This document shows, piece after piece, positions 1-8,382 of a stretch of DNA of 64,000 bases (its first letter is position 1; each line of letters begins with the position of its first letter). The position numbers and the translations under genes were made by a program. The notes beneath the pieces were generated by a model. That model did no database searches. It was given only the letters and a program-made list of their open reading frames with translations, and was not told where the DNA came from. Source of the DNA: Zobellella endophytica (GTDB lineage: Bacteria; Pseudomonadota; Gammaproteobacteria; Enterobacterales; Aeromonadaceae); the NCBI RefSeq assembly GCF_003012775.1, contig NZ_PXYG01000002.1, forward strand, positions 124,001 to 188,000. The letters are read 5' to 3'.

Positions 1-9
1 GGAATATGT

Positions 10-615
10 TCAGGCCTGAGTGTCGATGGCCGGCCCCTTGGCCACCATCACCATGGCCGGGCGCAGCACCCGTCCGTTCAGCTCATAGCCTTTCATCATC
101 ACGGCCAGCACCGAATTCGGCGCGACCTCGGTGCTTTCGACCATGCTCATGGCCTGGTGCTTGTTGGGGTCGAACGGCTGGCCTTTTGGATCGATGGCCA
201 CCACGCCGAACTTCTCCACCGTGCCGAGCAGGGATTTCAGGGTCAGCTCGACCCCTTCGCACACCGCCTTGAAGGCTTCCTGCTCCTTGTCGGTATGCTC
301 CAGCGCCCGTTCCAGGCTGTCGATCACCGGCAGCAGCTCGCTGGCAAATTTTTCCAATGCGAACTTCTGCGCCTTTTCCACATCCTGCGCGGCCCGGCGC
401 CGGATATTCTCCATCTCGGCCAAGGCGCGCAGGGCATTTTCTTTTTCGGTCTGGACAGTGGCTTCGGCGTCTGCCAGCTTTTGTTCCAGCTCGGCTACAT
501 AAGCCGCATCCGGTTGTGCAACGCCCTCGTCCGCCGCCGCAGTGTCGGTCTCTACGGTCAGCGGCTCCTGCTCGGCGGCCTGCTCGGTCTCAACCTGGTG
601 TTGTTTGCTGCTCAT
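10..615 (-). CDS. grpE: Nucleotide exchange factor GrpE
   Basis: GrpE is the cytosolic co-chaperone that drives ADP release from DnaK. The 201-residue product has the usual layout: an acidic, Glu/Ala-rich N-terminus, a long helical coiled-coil (about residues 40-100, with [16 protein letters not shown]), and a C-terminal beta domain ending in the conserved stretch [19 protein letters not shown]. Length is normal for the family. The start ATG (613-615) has GGGAGA just upstream. It is transcribed away from nadK, as in E. coli, and a near-perfect heat-shock promoter lies in the divergent gap. dnaK and dnaJ are not in this window. Confidence 0.97.
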   Translation of the reverse strand: MSSKQHQVETEQAAEQEPLTVETDTAAADEGVAQPDAAYVAELEQKLADAEATVQTEKENALRALAEMENIRRRAAQDVEKAQKFALEKFASELLPVIDSLERALEHTDKEQEAFKAVCEGVELTLKSLLGTVEKFGVVAIDPKGQPFDPNKHQAMSMVESTEVAPNSVLAVMMKGYELNGRVLRPAMVMVAKGPAIDTQA

Positions 616-649
616 GTCGTCTCCCGTCTGTGTTAACCAACTTGAGCCT

Positions 650-677
650 ATATGGGGACGCTGTCCGCCATTTCAAG
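650..677 (-). promoter_or_regulatory. Sigma-32 (RpoH) heat-shock promoter of grpE
   Basis: Reading the minus strand, CTTGAAA (671-677) is followed after exactly 13 bases by CCCCATAT (650-657). This matches the RpoH consensus CTTGAAA-N13-CCCCATNT at every defined position. It sits 35-62 bases upstream of the grpE ATG, which fits the known heat-shock control of grpE. Confidence 0.9.
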
Positions 678-803
678 GGCAGATTCTTCGTTATCCGCCA
701 CTCCCCCTTATGGCGCTATAACGATGCGTTATTTAGAATGACCCTATTCACTTACGCCAGGGAATGCGCAGCCGCATTACTCCTCAGCCGGGCAGCAACA
801 TCG

Positions 804-1688
804 ATGGAAACCGACTTCAATACCATTGCCTTGATCGGCAAACCGGATCACAAGGGCGCCAACCAGACACTGGTGGCGCTGTATCACTACCTGCAACAGC
901 TCGGGCTGAATATTGTGATTGAGCGCCGCGTCGGCGAGCAGTTGGGGCTGGAGCAGGCCGAGTTGCTGGAGATGGTCGAACTGGGCGAACGGGCCGATCT
1001 GGCCATCGTAGTGGGCGGCGACGGCAACATGCTGGGGGCAGCCCGGGTCCTGGCCCGCTTTGACGTGGCCGTGGTCGGGGTCAACCGGGGCAACCTCGGC
1101 TTCCTCACCGATCTGTCGCCGGACAGCTTCGAACAGCCGCTCGAGCGCCTGCTGGCCGGGGATTACCAGACCGAACACCGCTTCCTGCTGGAAGCCCAGG
1201 TGCACCGCCACGGCCAGCTCAAGGCCAGCAACACCGCCATGAACGAAGCGGTGCTGCATCCCGGCAAGATAGCGCACATGATCGAATTCGAGGTCTATAT
1301 CAACGGCCACTTCATGTACAGCCAGCGCGCCGATGGCATGATTGTCGCCACGCCCACCGGCTCCACCGCCTATTCGCTGTCTGCCGGCGGCCCCATCCTT
1401 ACTCCCAACCTCAATGCCATCACCCTGGTGCCCATGTTTCCCCATACCCTGAGCTGTCGTCCCATCGTGATCGACGCCGATGCCCAAGTAAAACTGGTGG
1501 TCGCCCCCACCAACAAGACCGAGCAGATGCTGATCAGCTGCGACGGCCATGTGTCGCTGGCGGTCCAGCCCGGCGACGAGATCCATATCAACAAGAGCCC
1601 CTACCGGCTGAAACTGCTGCATCCCCGCGGCCACAACTACTTCGAGGTACTGCGCAGCAAGCTCGGCTGGGGCAGCAGACTGTTTTGA
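804..1688 (+). CDS. nadK: NAD kinase
   Basis: NAD kinase phosphorylates NAD to NADP in the cytosol using ATP. The 294-residue protein starts [18 protein letters not shown], like other enterobacterial NadK proteins, and has the signature [13 protein letters not shown] near residues 71-83 and the NPTGSTAY-type motif (here [15 protein letters not shown]) in the C-terminal domain. The open frame continues far upstream, but family alignment supports the ATG at 804. It is divergent from grpE and upstream of recN in the same direction, the E. coli order. Confidence 0.95.
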   Translation: METDFNTIALIGKPDHKGANQTLVALYHYLQQLGLNIVIERRVGEQLGLEQAELLEMVELGERADLAIVVGGDGNMLGAARVLARFDVAVVGVNRGNLGFLTDLSPDSFEQPLERLLAGDYQTEHRFLLEAQVHRHGQLKASNTAMNEAVLHPGKIAHMIEFEVYINGHFMYSQRADGMIVATPTGSTAYSLSAGGPILTPNLNAITLVPMFPHTLSCRPIVIDADAQVKLVVAPTNKTEQMLISCDGHVSLAVQPGDEIHINKSPYRLKLLHPRGHNYFEVLRSKLGWGSRLF

Positions 1689-1712
1689 TATGGCGAGTCG
1701 GCTTGAACCCAC

Positions 1713-1754
1713 TTGATACTGTACAAAACACCAGTATACTGTATCTAAATACAG
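1713..1754 (+). promoter_or_regulatory. recN promoter with two LexA (SOS) boxes
   Basis: A strong sigma-70 promoter, TTGATA (1713-1718), 16 bases, TATACT (1735-1740), is overlapped by two LexA sites. The upstream one is CTGTACAAAACACCAG (1719-1734), with one mismatch in the CTGT-N8-ACAG core. The downstream one is CTGTATCTAAATACAG (1739-1754), a perfect core. They lie 20 bases apart, on the same face of the helix, as in the E. coli recN control region. This predicts tight SOS repression. Confidence 0.88.
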
Positions 1755-1778
1755 CATCGTTTTGTGCAGGGGGTCATC

Positions 1779-3452
1779 ATGTTGCTTCAGCTCACCATCA
1801 GCAATTTTGCCATCGTCTCTTTCCTGGAGCTTGACCTGCGCCCGGGCATGACCAGCATCACCGGCGAGACCGGGGCCGGCAAGTCCATCGCCATCGATGC
1901 CCTGGCCCTGGCCCTGGGGGAACGGGCCGAGGCCGATTCGGTCCGCCCCGGTGCGGACAAGGCCGATATCAGTGCCCGCTTCCGTATCGACAAGCTGCCC
2001 CGGGTCAAGGCCTGGCTGTGCGAGCAGGAGCTGGATGAGCAGGACGAATGCATACTGCGCCGAACCCTGAGCAGGGAAGGCCGCTCCCGCGGCTACATCA
2101 ACGGCACCCCGGTCCCGCTGTCCCAGCTCAAGGCGCTGGGCGCCCTGCTGATCAACATTCACGGCCAGCACGCCCATCAGGAACTGCAGAAACCCGATTA
2201 TCAGCGCAACCTGCTCGATGCTTACGCGGGACATCACCAGTTGCTGCAGCAGGTCAGCCACAGCTACCAGCAATGGCGCCAGCTCAGCAACGAGCGCAAG
2301 CGGCTGCAGAGCGAGCAGGCCCAGTGGCAGGCCCAACGCCAGTTGCTGGAATACCAGGTCGCCGAGCTGGATGAACTGGCCCTGGCCACGGACGAATTTC
2401 CCGGTCTCGAAGCCGAGCACAAGCGCCTGGCCAACGGCGCCGAGCTGCTCAACGACTGCCAGTTCACCCTCAACGTGCTGGCTGAGGGCGAAGAGAACAA
2501 TGCCCTTCAGCTGTTGCGCCAGGGACTGAAGACCCTGGCCGAACTCACCCGGATGGACGAACGGCTGGTACCGGTGCAGGAAATGATAGAAAGCAGCCTG
2601 ATCCAGCTGGAGGAGGGTCATAGCGAGCTGAGCCGCTACCTGGATCGGCTGGAGCTTGATCCCGAGCGACTGTACGAGGTGGAAGCCCGCCTGAGCAAGG
2701 TGATGGAGTTGGCCCGCAAGCATCATGTCCCACCCGCCGAGCTGACCGACTATCATCGGCAGATCAAAACCCAACTCGCGGAGATGGCCCAAAATGACAC
2801 CCGTCTGGAGTCGCTGGATGACGAAGTGGAGCAGGCCGGCCGGCATTTTTTGCAGGCGGCCGAACGCCTGAGCCAGAGCCGCCAGCGCCACGCCGAGTCG
2901 CTCAACAAGCAGATCACCCACAGCCTGCATCAGCTCAGTATGAAGCACGGCCGCTTCGAGATCCGGGTCACCGGAGGTAAAGACGCCGGTTTTTCACCAC
3001 TCGGCATCGACAAGGTCGAATTTCTGGTCAGCACCAACCCAGGCCAGCCGATGAGCCCGCTGGCCCGGGTGGCATCCGGTGGCGAGCTGTCTCGCATCAG
3101 CCTCGCCATCCAGGTGATTACCGCACAGAAAGTGGAAACGCCGACCCTGATTTTCGACGAGGTCGATGTGGGGGTCAGCGGTCCTACCGCGGCGGTGGTC
3201 GGCAAGCTGTTGCGCCAGTTGGGCGATTCCACCCAGGTGCTGGTCATCACACACCTGCCCCAGGTAGCCGGAAACGGCCACCAGCACTTTTTCGTCAGCA
3301 AGAGCAGTGGCAGCAACGAGACCCAGACCCGGATGCAGGAGCTGGATGAACACAGCCGGCTACAGGAGCTGGCCCGGCTGCTGGGCGGCAACAAGATCAC
3401 CGCCAATACCCTCGCCAACGCCAGGGAATTGCTGGTCTGCGGTGAGGCGTGA
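1779..3452 (+). CDS. recN: DNA repair protein RecN
   Basis: RecN is an SMC-like ATPase that acts at double-strand breaks and is among the most strongly SOS-induced proteins. The 557-residue product opens MLLQLTISNFAIVSFLELDL, has the Walker A GETGAGKS near residue 33, a central coiled coil rich in Gln/Leu/Glu (about residues 150-350), and a C-terminal signature (SGGELSRISLAIQV) with the Walker B segment LIFDEVDVGVSG. I prefer the ATG at 1779 over a GTG at 1764, since CAGGGGGT lies at the right distance. The stop codon is embedded in a heptamer repeat. Confidence 0.96.
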   Translation: MLLQLTISNFAIVSFLELDLRPGMTSITGETGAGKSIAIDALALALGERAEADSVRPGADKADISARFRIDKLPRVKAWLCEQELDEQDECILRRTLSREGRSRGYINGTPVPLSQLKALGALLINIHGQHAHQELQKPDYQRNLLDAYAGHHQLLQQVSHSYQQWRQLSNERKRLQSEQAQWQAQRQLLEYQVAELDELALATDEFPGLEAEHKRLANGAELLNDCQFTLNVLAEGEENNALQLLRQGLKTLAELTRMDERLVPVQEMIESSLIQLEEGHSELSRYLDRLELDPERLYEVEARLSKVMELARKHHVPPAELTDYHRQIKTQLAEMAQNDTRLESLDDEVEQAGRHFLQAAERLSQSRQRHAESLNKQITHSLHQLSMKHGRFEIRVTGGKDAGFSPLGIDKVEFLVSTNPGQPMSPLARVASGGELSRISLAIQVITAQKVETPTLIFDEVDVGVSGPTAAVVGKLLRQLGDSTQVLVITHLPQVAGNGHQHFFVSKSSGSNETQTRMQELDEHSRLQELARLLGGNKITANTLANARELLVCGEA

Positions 3453-3476
3453 GGCGTGAGGCGTGAGGCGTGAGGC
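3442..3476 (+). repeat. Five tandem GTGAGGC heptamers at the 3' end of recN
   Basis: GTGAGGC is repeated five times without change between 3442 and 3476. The recN stop TGA (3450-3452) is inside the second unit. A weak hairpin GCCCGG/CCGGGC follows at 3490-3507, in the gap between the convergent genes recN and udp. Confidence 0.95.
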
Positions 3477-3518
3477 GTATCAAGGATAAGCCCGGCTTTC
3501 ACCGGGCAACAGCTTGTT

Positions 3519-4277
3519 CTAAACCAGACGGCGGGCCGCACCGATGACAATGTCGATGGCCTGCTGCTCGGCCTTTTGCATGGTGGTTTCGTCAGGAATT
3601 TCCTGCTGGGTGCGGTTGACGATCACCCCCGCCACACAGCCGGCCTTCAGCCCCTGGCTGGCACACATGGTAAACAGGGTAGCGGACTCCATTTCGTAAT
3701 TCAGCACGCCCATCGCCTGCCACTCCTTCATGCTGCCCTGAAACTTGCGCAGTACCCGGGCGGAGTGGGTGTCGTAGCGCTCCTGACCGGGATAGAAGGT
3801 ATCGGAAGACGCCGTCACACCTACATACGGGCTGATGCCCATGTCCCTGGCCGCATCCACCAGGGCGCAGGTGCAGTCAAAGTCGGCGACCGCCGGGAAC
3901 TCCATGGGGGCAAAGTGACTGCTGGCCCCGTCCAGCCTCACCGAGCCCATGGTCACTATCATGTCGCCGACCCGGATGTTCGGCTGAATGGCGCCGGTGG
4001 TACCGATACGCAAGAAGGTACCGACCCCCAGCTGTGCCAGTTCCTCCACTGCAATGGAGGTGGAAGGGCCGCCGATGCCGGTGGAGCATACTACCACCGG
4101 CTTGCCATCCAGCTCGCCCAGCCAGGAGGTGAATTCCCGTTTGCTGGCCAGATGATGCGGGTTGCTCAGTTGGCTGGCAATGCGTTTGACCCGCTCGGGA
4201 TCCCCCGGAATGATGGCCAGCCGGGCCCCGCGCAGATCCTCATCCGTAATACCCAAATGGAATACATGTTTTGTCAT
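3519..4277 (-). CDS. udp: Uridine phosphorylase
   Basis: Uridine phosphorylase cleaves uridine with phosphate to uracil and ribose-1-phosphate in pyrimidine salvage. The 252-residue protein matches the NP-I phosphorylase family: N-terminal [26 protein letters not shown] with the phosphate-binding GDP, the central IGTTGAIQ segment, and [10 protein letters not shown] near residue 195, which contributes the ribose-binding Glu and Met. E. coli Udp is 253 residues. It is inserted convergently between recN and bamE, which are adjacent in E. coli. Confidence 0.95.
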   Translation of the reverse strand: MTKHVFHLGITDEDLRGARLAIIPGDPERVKRIASQLSNPHHLASKREFTSWLGELDGKPVVVCSTGIGGPSTSIAVEELAQLGVGTFLRIGTTGAIQPNIRVGDMIVTMGSVRLDGASSHFAPMEFPAVADFDCTCALVDAARDMGISPYVGVTASSDTFYPGQERYDTHSARVLRKFQGSMKEWQAMGVLNYEMESATLFTMCASQGLKAGCVAGVIVNRTQQEIPDETTMQKAEQQAIDIVIGAARRLV

Positions 4278-4356
4278 CGACGCTGCTCCCTAAAGATATT
4301 ATTAGACATGAAGATATTAAGCCAGCCGGGACAAAATGACCATGACCCAGCTCACT

Positions 4357-4383
4357 GAACCAAACTGTTGTTTGTGGGTCTAG
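4357..4383 (+). promoter_or_regulatory. Possible sigma-E promoter of bamE
   Basis: GAACCA (4357-4362) and TCTAG (4379-4383) are separated by 16 bases. This resembles the RpoE pattern GAACTT-N16-TCTGA with mismatches in both elements. It lies about 60 bases before the bamE ATG. bamE belongs to the sigma-E regulon in E. coli, which makes the weak match more plausible. Confidence 0.4.
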
Positions 4384-4445
4384 CTTTTACAACTGAATAG
4401 CCAGCGGCTATGATGCCCCCAAGTCACACAGGATATTACGCACCT

Positions 4446-4784
4446 ATGCAACTCAAAACGTTGATTTTACCTTTATTTTTAGCCCTTCCCCTGACCGGCT
4501 GCGGCCTGGTTTACAAGGTGGACATTCCCCAGGGCAACTATATAGAAGAGAAACAGGTCGCACAGCTGCGCCAGGGCATGACCAAGGATCAGGTTCGCTT
4601 CCTGCTGGGCAACCCCATGAGCCTGGATGGATTTAACGATGATAAATGGGTATACCTCTATTACTTCAAACCCGGTCGCGGCGACGTGGAGCAGAAGCAG
4701 CTGACCCTGGATTTCAGCAACGATGCCCTGGCCGCACTCAGCGGTGATTTCCCGGTGCCCGAGGCGTTCCACCAGGGGCTCTGA
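4446..4784 (+). CDS. bamE: Outer membrane assembly lipoprotein BamE
   Basis: BamE (SmpA) is a small lipoprotein of the BAM complex that inserts beta-barrel proteins into the outer membrane. The 112-residue product has a signal peptide ending in the lipobox LTGC (Cys about residue 19), then the conserved motifs NYIEEKQVAQLRQGMTKDQV and LLGNPMSLDGFNDDKWVYLY of the SmpA/OmlA fold. An upstream in-frame ATG at 4410 would put 12 non-signal residues in front, so 4446 is chosen. It converges with rnfH. A small CCGCC/GGCGG hairpin without a T-run lies between them. Confidence 0.95.
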   Translation: MQLKTLILPLFLALPLTGCGLVYKVDIPQGNYIEEKQVAQLRQGMTKDQVRFLLGNPMSLDGFNDDKWVYLYYFKPGRGDVEQKQLTLDFSNDALAALSGDFPVPEAFHQGL

Positions 4785-4840
4785 CCGGAGGGCCGCCCTG
4801 CGGCGGGAATGAAATCCCCCCGGGTGCCTTGGCCGGTAAG

Positions 4841-5182
4841 CTATTTCCTGGTTCTCTTGGGATCCGGCCGCCCTCCGGTCACCTTGTCGGCCCGGCCTTC
4901 TTCCTTGGCCTGCTCTGCCCGTCGCCGGCGGATCTCCTTGGGGTCAGCCAGCAAGGGCCGGTAAATCTCGATACGGTCGCCGTCATGCACGGACTGCTCC
5001 AACTTCACCTGACGGCCGAACACCCCCACCATATTGCTGTCGAGATCGATCTCCGGATATTGCTGCAACACGCCCGACTGCTCGATGATTTGCCGGACCG
5101 TCTGCTCCGGCGTGACTCGCAATGACAGCACGGTTTGCTGCTGTGGCAGGGCATAAACGACTTCAACCCGAATAAGATTCAC
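4841..5182 (-). CDS. rnfH: RnfH/RatB family ubiquitin-like protein
   Basis: This is a small protein of the RnfH (RatB, UPF0125) family, with a ubiquitin-like beta-grasp fold and no firmly established function. The sequence shows IRVEVVYALPQQQTVLSLRV, a central GVFGRQVKLEQSVHDGDRIE segment and a highly basic C-terminal tail (DPKEIRRRRAEQ onward). I place the start at GTG 5180-5182 because GGGAGG precedes it and the protein then begins as in homologues (113 aa). It overlaps the end of ratA by 20 bases, so the two are probably translated together. A start at 5230 is possible but less likely. Confidence 0.85.
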   Translation of the reverse strand: MNLIRVEVVYALPQQQTVLSLRVTPEQTVRQIIEQSGVLQQYPEIDLDSNMVGVFGRQVKLEQSVHDGDRIEIYRPLLADPKEIRRRRAEQAKEEGRADKVTGGRPDPKRTRK

Positions 5183-5612
5183 TGCCGTAAACCTCCCTCG
5201 CCCGTTCGCTGAAGGCGTGCACCATGGCATTGGTCAACTCTTTGAACACACCACCAAAGGCGATTTCTACCAGGCGGGAAGTAAACTCGAAATGCAGTTT
5301 CAGCTCCACCTTGCAGGCGTCTTCATCCAGCGGCGTAAAGGTCCAGCCGCCATTCAGAGACTTGAAGGGGCCATCTACCAGCTCCATATGTATCTTATGA
5401 TCCTGCTCCAGCCGGTTACGGGTAGTAAAGGTCTTGCGAATCCCCGCCTTGGCCACGTCCAGCGCCGCCGTTATGGTATTTTCCGACTCCGACACTATCC
5501 TACTGGCCACGCAACCCGGTAAAAACCGAGGGTACGCATCCACGTCGTTTACCAACTCGTACATCTGCTTGGCACTGAACATCACCAGCGCGCTTCGGGT
5601 AATACTCGGCAT
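5163..5612 (-). CDS. ratA: RatA family START-domain protein
   Basis: RatA is a 149-residue START/Bet v1-like protein. E. coli RatA was described as a toxin blocking 70S ribosome association, and the mitochondrial homologue Coq10 binds ubiquinone, so its true role is debated. The sequence has MPSITRSALVMFSAKQMYEL, VNDVDAYPRFLPGC and a C-terminal amphipathic helix (FGGVFKELTNAMVHAFSERA), all typical. A start five codons upstream is possible; GGAGAGGTT before ATG 5610-5612 favours this one. It is divergent from smpB, as in E. coli. Confidence 0.93.
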   Translation of the reverse strand: MPSITRSALVMFSAKQMYELVNDVDAYPRFLPGCVASRIVSESENTITAALDVAKAGIRKTFTTRNRLEQDHKIHMELVDGPFKSLNGGWTFTPLDEDACKVELKLHFEFTSRLVEIAFGGVFKELTNAMVHAFSERAREVYGSESYSG

Positions 5613-5749
5613 AACCTCTCCTGGCATTCTGACCGGCCGATTTTAACACTTATGGGACCCAGGCTCACCCTTCGCAGTTGCTCAAAAAGCCGCCGGTTGT
5701 CTGTTCACCAATTCCCAAGTCCCCAAGGACGCCGTATACTGCGCGCACT

Positions 5750-6235
5750 ATGGCAAAAAACAACACCAAAAAGAAATCCAGCTCCAACACCATCGCCGTT
5801 AACCGCAAGGCACGGCACGAATATTCCATTGAGGAAAAATTCGAAGCCGGTGTCGAGTTGCAAGGATGGGAAGTCAAAGCGCTGCGGGCCGGCAAAGCCA
5901 ACATTGGCGAGGCTTACGTGTTCATGCGAAACGGTGAGGCGTTTTTGTTTGCCGCCACCATCACTCCACTTAACATGGCTTCCACCCATGTGGTCTGTGA
6001 TCCGTTGCGAACCCGCAAACTGCTGCTGCACAAGCGCCAGCTGGACCGGCTCACCGGCCTGATTGAACGGGAAGGCTACACCCTGGTGCCTCTCTCATTG
6101 TACTGGTCCAAATCCTGGGTCAAGGCAGAAATCGGCCTGGTAAAAGGCAAGAAGGCCCACGACAAGCGGCAGGACATGAAAGAACGGGACTGGCAGCGCG
6201 AAAAGGACCGCATGATGAAGCACAAGGGGCGTTGA
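5750..6235 (+). CDS. smpB: SsrA-binding protein SmpB
   Basis: SmpB binds the tRNA-like domain of tmRNA and brings it to stalled ribosomes. The 161-residue protein has the family core [33 protein letters not shown] and [11 protein letters not shown], and the basic C-terminal tail ([20 protein letters not shown]) that enters the mRNA channel. The start at ATG 5750 gives [11 protein letters not shown], as in relatives. The tmRNA gene begins 50 bases after the stop, the classic smpB-ssrA pairing. Confidence 0.97.
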   Translation: MAKNNTKKKSSSNTIAVNRKARHEYSIEEKFEAGVELQGWEVKALRAGKANIGEAYVFMRNGEAFLFAATITPLNMASTHVVCDPLRTRKLLLHKRQLDRLTGLIEREGYTLVPLSLYWSKSWVKAEIGLVKGKKAHDKRQDMKERDWQREKDRMMKHKGR

Positions 6236-6285
6236 GTAAGGGCTTGTGTTCCTGCTGCGTTTGCAATAAGATCCAACTGTTACTT

Positions 6286-6646
6286 GGGGCTGATTCAGGA
6301 TTCGACGAGATTCTCGAACTCCTAGGTGCATGCCGAGGTGCGATAGGCCTCGTTAAACAGTCGCAAAAAAATAGTCGCAAACGACGAAAACTACGCACTA
6401 GCAGCTTAATAACCTGCATAGAGCCCTTCTGCCCTAGCTTGCCTGTGACTTAGGGAATCGGAAGGTCATCCTTCACAGGATCGCGTGGATGCCGTGCCTG
6501 ACGGTTGAAGCGTTAAATCCAATTCAGGATAGTCTGTCTGTGGCGTGTCAGTCCGCAGCAGCTGGCGAAATTAATGACTGACTAAGCATGTAGTACCGAC
6601 GACGTAGGTTTTTCGGACGCGGGTTCAACTCCCGCCAGCTCCACCA
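6286..6646 (+). ncRNA. ssrA: Transfer-messenger RNA (tmRNA)
   Basis: The 361-base gene starts GGGGCTGATTCAGGATTCGA and ends GCCAGCTCCACCA. Its ends pair as a 7-bp acceptor stem (GGGGCUG with CAGCUCC), with an encoded CCA and a T-arm carrying GGTTCAACTCCC. The tag frame at 6377-6409 (GCA through TAA, then a second TAA to 6412) encodes ANDENYALAA, identical to the E. coli proteolysis tag. Together with SmpB it rescues stalled ribosomes and marks the broken protein for ClpXP, ClpAP and other proteases. Confidence 0.98.
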
Positions 6647-6675
6647 AATTTCTTTGCAAAGCAATTCAATTTATT

Positions 6676-6710
6676 AAGCCCACATAGTCAATGACTTGTG
6701 GGCTTTTTCT
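6676..6710 (+). terminator. Rho-independent terminator of ssrA
   Basis: AAGCCCACA (6676-6684) pairs with TGTGGGCTT (6697-6705). A second small stem AGTC/GACT lies in the loop, and T-rich sequence follows directly to 6710. Confidence 0.9.
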
Positions 6711-6826
6711 TGCCTGAAAATATTCAATCGAATCTACCACCGGTTTTCCCGGCGACGCACTGCTCCCGGGCCGGGGCTAAAATAGCCTTACGGCACGGAA
6801 TATAACCTCGATAACCAAGGCTCCGC

Positions 6827-6870
6827 TCACCAGGGGTGCCTGGGAACAACGGATTTTGTCCCCAAGGTGA
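6827..6870 (+). promoter_or_regulatory. Structured leader upstream of the cytochrome gene
   Basis: In the 287 bases between ssrA and the cytochrome gene, TCACC-A-GGGG (6827-6836) can pair with CCCC-AA-GGTGA (6860-6870) to give a nearly continuous 9-bp stem. A second hairpin, CCGGA/TCCGG (6908-6922), sits beside the ribosome-binding region. The flanks (CCGACGGCGCGGATG at 6872-6886) faintly recall the end of FMN riboswitches, but the rest of that consensus is absent. I cannot name a known riboswitch here. Confidence 0.35.
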
Positions 6871-6933
6871 TCCGACGGCGCGGATGACAATAACGCAAAA
6901 GGAGGGCCGGAGTTCAGTTCCGGTGAATCAAGG

Positions 6934-8358
6934 ATGATCACGCTCAACCGCTTACTGCTGTTCGTTTTTTCCTTGCTGCTCTGTGGTCAGGCTCAGGCCG
7001 TCAGCGCAGTGGAAAAACGCCTGGATAATCAACGTCTCACTCCCCTGTTCTCCCCTCACAGGGCGACCACCAGCTCGGGAAAACCCATCGGCCTGCATCA
7101 ATTTGAAGACGCCCGGGTATGCAGCGGCTGCCATACCGAAATTTATGACGAATGGCGGGAATCCATCATGTCCCATGCCTGGAACGATCCCATCTACCGG
7201 GCCCTGCTGAACAAGGCGAGCGTCGCCACCGGCGGCGAGCTCGACAACTTCTGCACCGGCTGCCATTCCCCGGTGGGGCTGACCACTGGGCGGATCACCA
7301 CCGCCGGCAACCGGCTGCCGCCGGAGCTGGAGCACCCGGACGAGCAGCTCCCAGGGGTCGACTGCGAGGCCTGCCACAACATGAGCGGGATCAGCGGGCT
7401 GGACAACGGCGCCTACATCCTCCAGGCCATGGCCCGGGGCGAATCGCTGAAGCTGGGACCGCGCGCGGATGCCTCGTCGCCTTACCATCAGACCCAGTAC
7501 TCTTCGCTGCATACCAGCTCGGAGATCTGCGGCACCTGCCACAATGTCAGCCATCCGCTCAACGGCACGCCCATAGAGCGGACCTACGACGAGTGGTACG
7601 AAAGCCCCTACCGCCAGGCCGGCATTGGCTGCCAGGACTGCCATATGGCCAAGATCAGCAGTAAGGCCGCAGTCATGGGCCCCCTGCGCCAGGACAGAGC
7701 AAGCCACTGGTTTGCCGGCGGCAACACCACGGTGTTGGAGTACTTCGGCCGAACCCGGAACGCGGAAAATGCCCGCAAACTGCTGCAGAGCAGCGCCGAG
7801 CTGGCCCTGCTCGAACCGCCCGCCGAGTTGCGGCCCGGCGCACGGGCCAAGATGTCGGTCAAGGTCAGCAATACCGGCGCTGGCCACAAGCTTCCTACCG
7901 GTTTTCCCGAGGGGCGCGAGGTGTGGCTGGACTTCAGGGTACTGGATGCCGGGGGCAACGAGCTGTACCGCCTGGGTCGGGTAGTCAACGGCGAAACCGA
8001 GCCTGGCACCCGCAATTTCAAGGTGCACCTGGGCGACAAGGACGGCAAGGAGGTACTGGTGGAGGTCTGGAACGTGAATCATATCATCTCCGACAACCGC
8101 ATCCTGCCCAAGGGCTATGAGGTGGTGGACTATGAATTTGCCGTTCCCGCCGACGCCGAGGGGCCGCTCAGCCTGGTGGTGGATCTCAACTACTGGCCTT
8201 TCTCCCAGGCCTTTGCGGACGCCCTGCTCGGGGAGGACAAGATAGAAGTACTGGTGGAAAACATCACCCGGCTGGAGCAGCAGATCCCGCTGGGTCAAGC
8301 CCCCCCCTGGCGGCCATCCCCTGACGGAATGACCGGCGACAGCGGCCGCCACCGATGA
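6934..8358 (+). CDS. Secreted five-heme c-type cytochrome
   Basis: The 474-residue protein has a signal peptide (MITLNRLLLFVFSLLLCGQA, cleavage after QAQA near residue 22). It has five heme-binding CXXCH motifs at about residues 63, 107, 144, 199 and 233 (CSGCH, CTGCH, CEACH, CGTCH, CQDCH), so it should be a periplasmic multiheme cytochrome. The N-terminal half resembles the cytochrome c554 / hydroxylamine-oxidoreductase-like superfamily. Residues about 290-450 lack heme motifs and look like a beta-rich domain (KMSVKVSNTGAGHKLPTGFP onward). No partner reductase or quinol dehydrogenase lies nearby, so its electron donor is unknown. Eight C residues in a row near 8300 make the last codons prone to sequencing error. 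Confidence 0.82.
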   Translation: MITLNRLLLFVFSLLLCGQAQAVSAVEKRLDNQRLTPLFSPHRATTSSGKPIGLHQFEDARVCSGCHTEIYDEWRESIMSHAWNDPIYRALLNKASVATGGELDNFCTGCHSPVGLTTGRITTAGNRLPPELEHPDEQLPGVDCEACHNMSGISGLDNGAYILQAMARGESLKLGPRADASSPYHQTQYSSLHTSSEICGTCHNVSHPLNGTPIERTYDEWYESPYRQAGIGCQDCHMAKISSKAAVMGPLRQDRASHWFAGGNTTVLEYFGRTRNAENARKLLQSSAELALLEPPAELRPGARAKMSVKVSNTGAGHKLPTGFPEGREVWLDFRVLDAGGNELYRLGRVVNGETEPGTRNFKVHLGDKDGKEVLVEVWNVNHIISDNRILPKGYEVVDYEFAVPADAEGPLSLVVDLNYWPFSQAFADALLGEDKIEVLVENITRLEQQIPLGQAPPWRPSPDGMTGDSGRHR

Positions 8359-8382
8359 TGCCCGGTGGCGGGCACCATCGGC

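Noticed and set aside
777-2948. Very long open frame on the minus strand across nadK and recN
   Set aside because: It is antisense to two clear genes, and its composition (Gln, Leu, Gly-rich without family motifs) is the typical shadow of GC-rich coding DNA.
6286-6646. Genomic island inserted at the 3' end of ssrA
   Set aside because: No integrase or duplicated ssrA end follows; the next gene is a cytochrome with the same base composition as the rest.
6790-6900. FMN riboswitch
   Set aside because: Only a short CCGACGG/CGGATG-like piece fits. The required RFN stems with GGGCGGGGNGAAAUUCCCC are missing, and the gene downstream is not for riboflavin.
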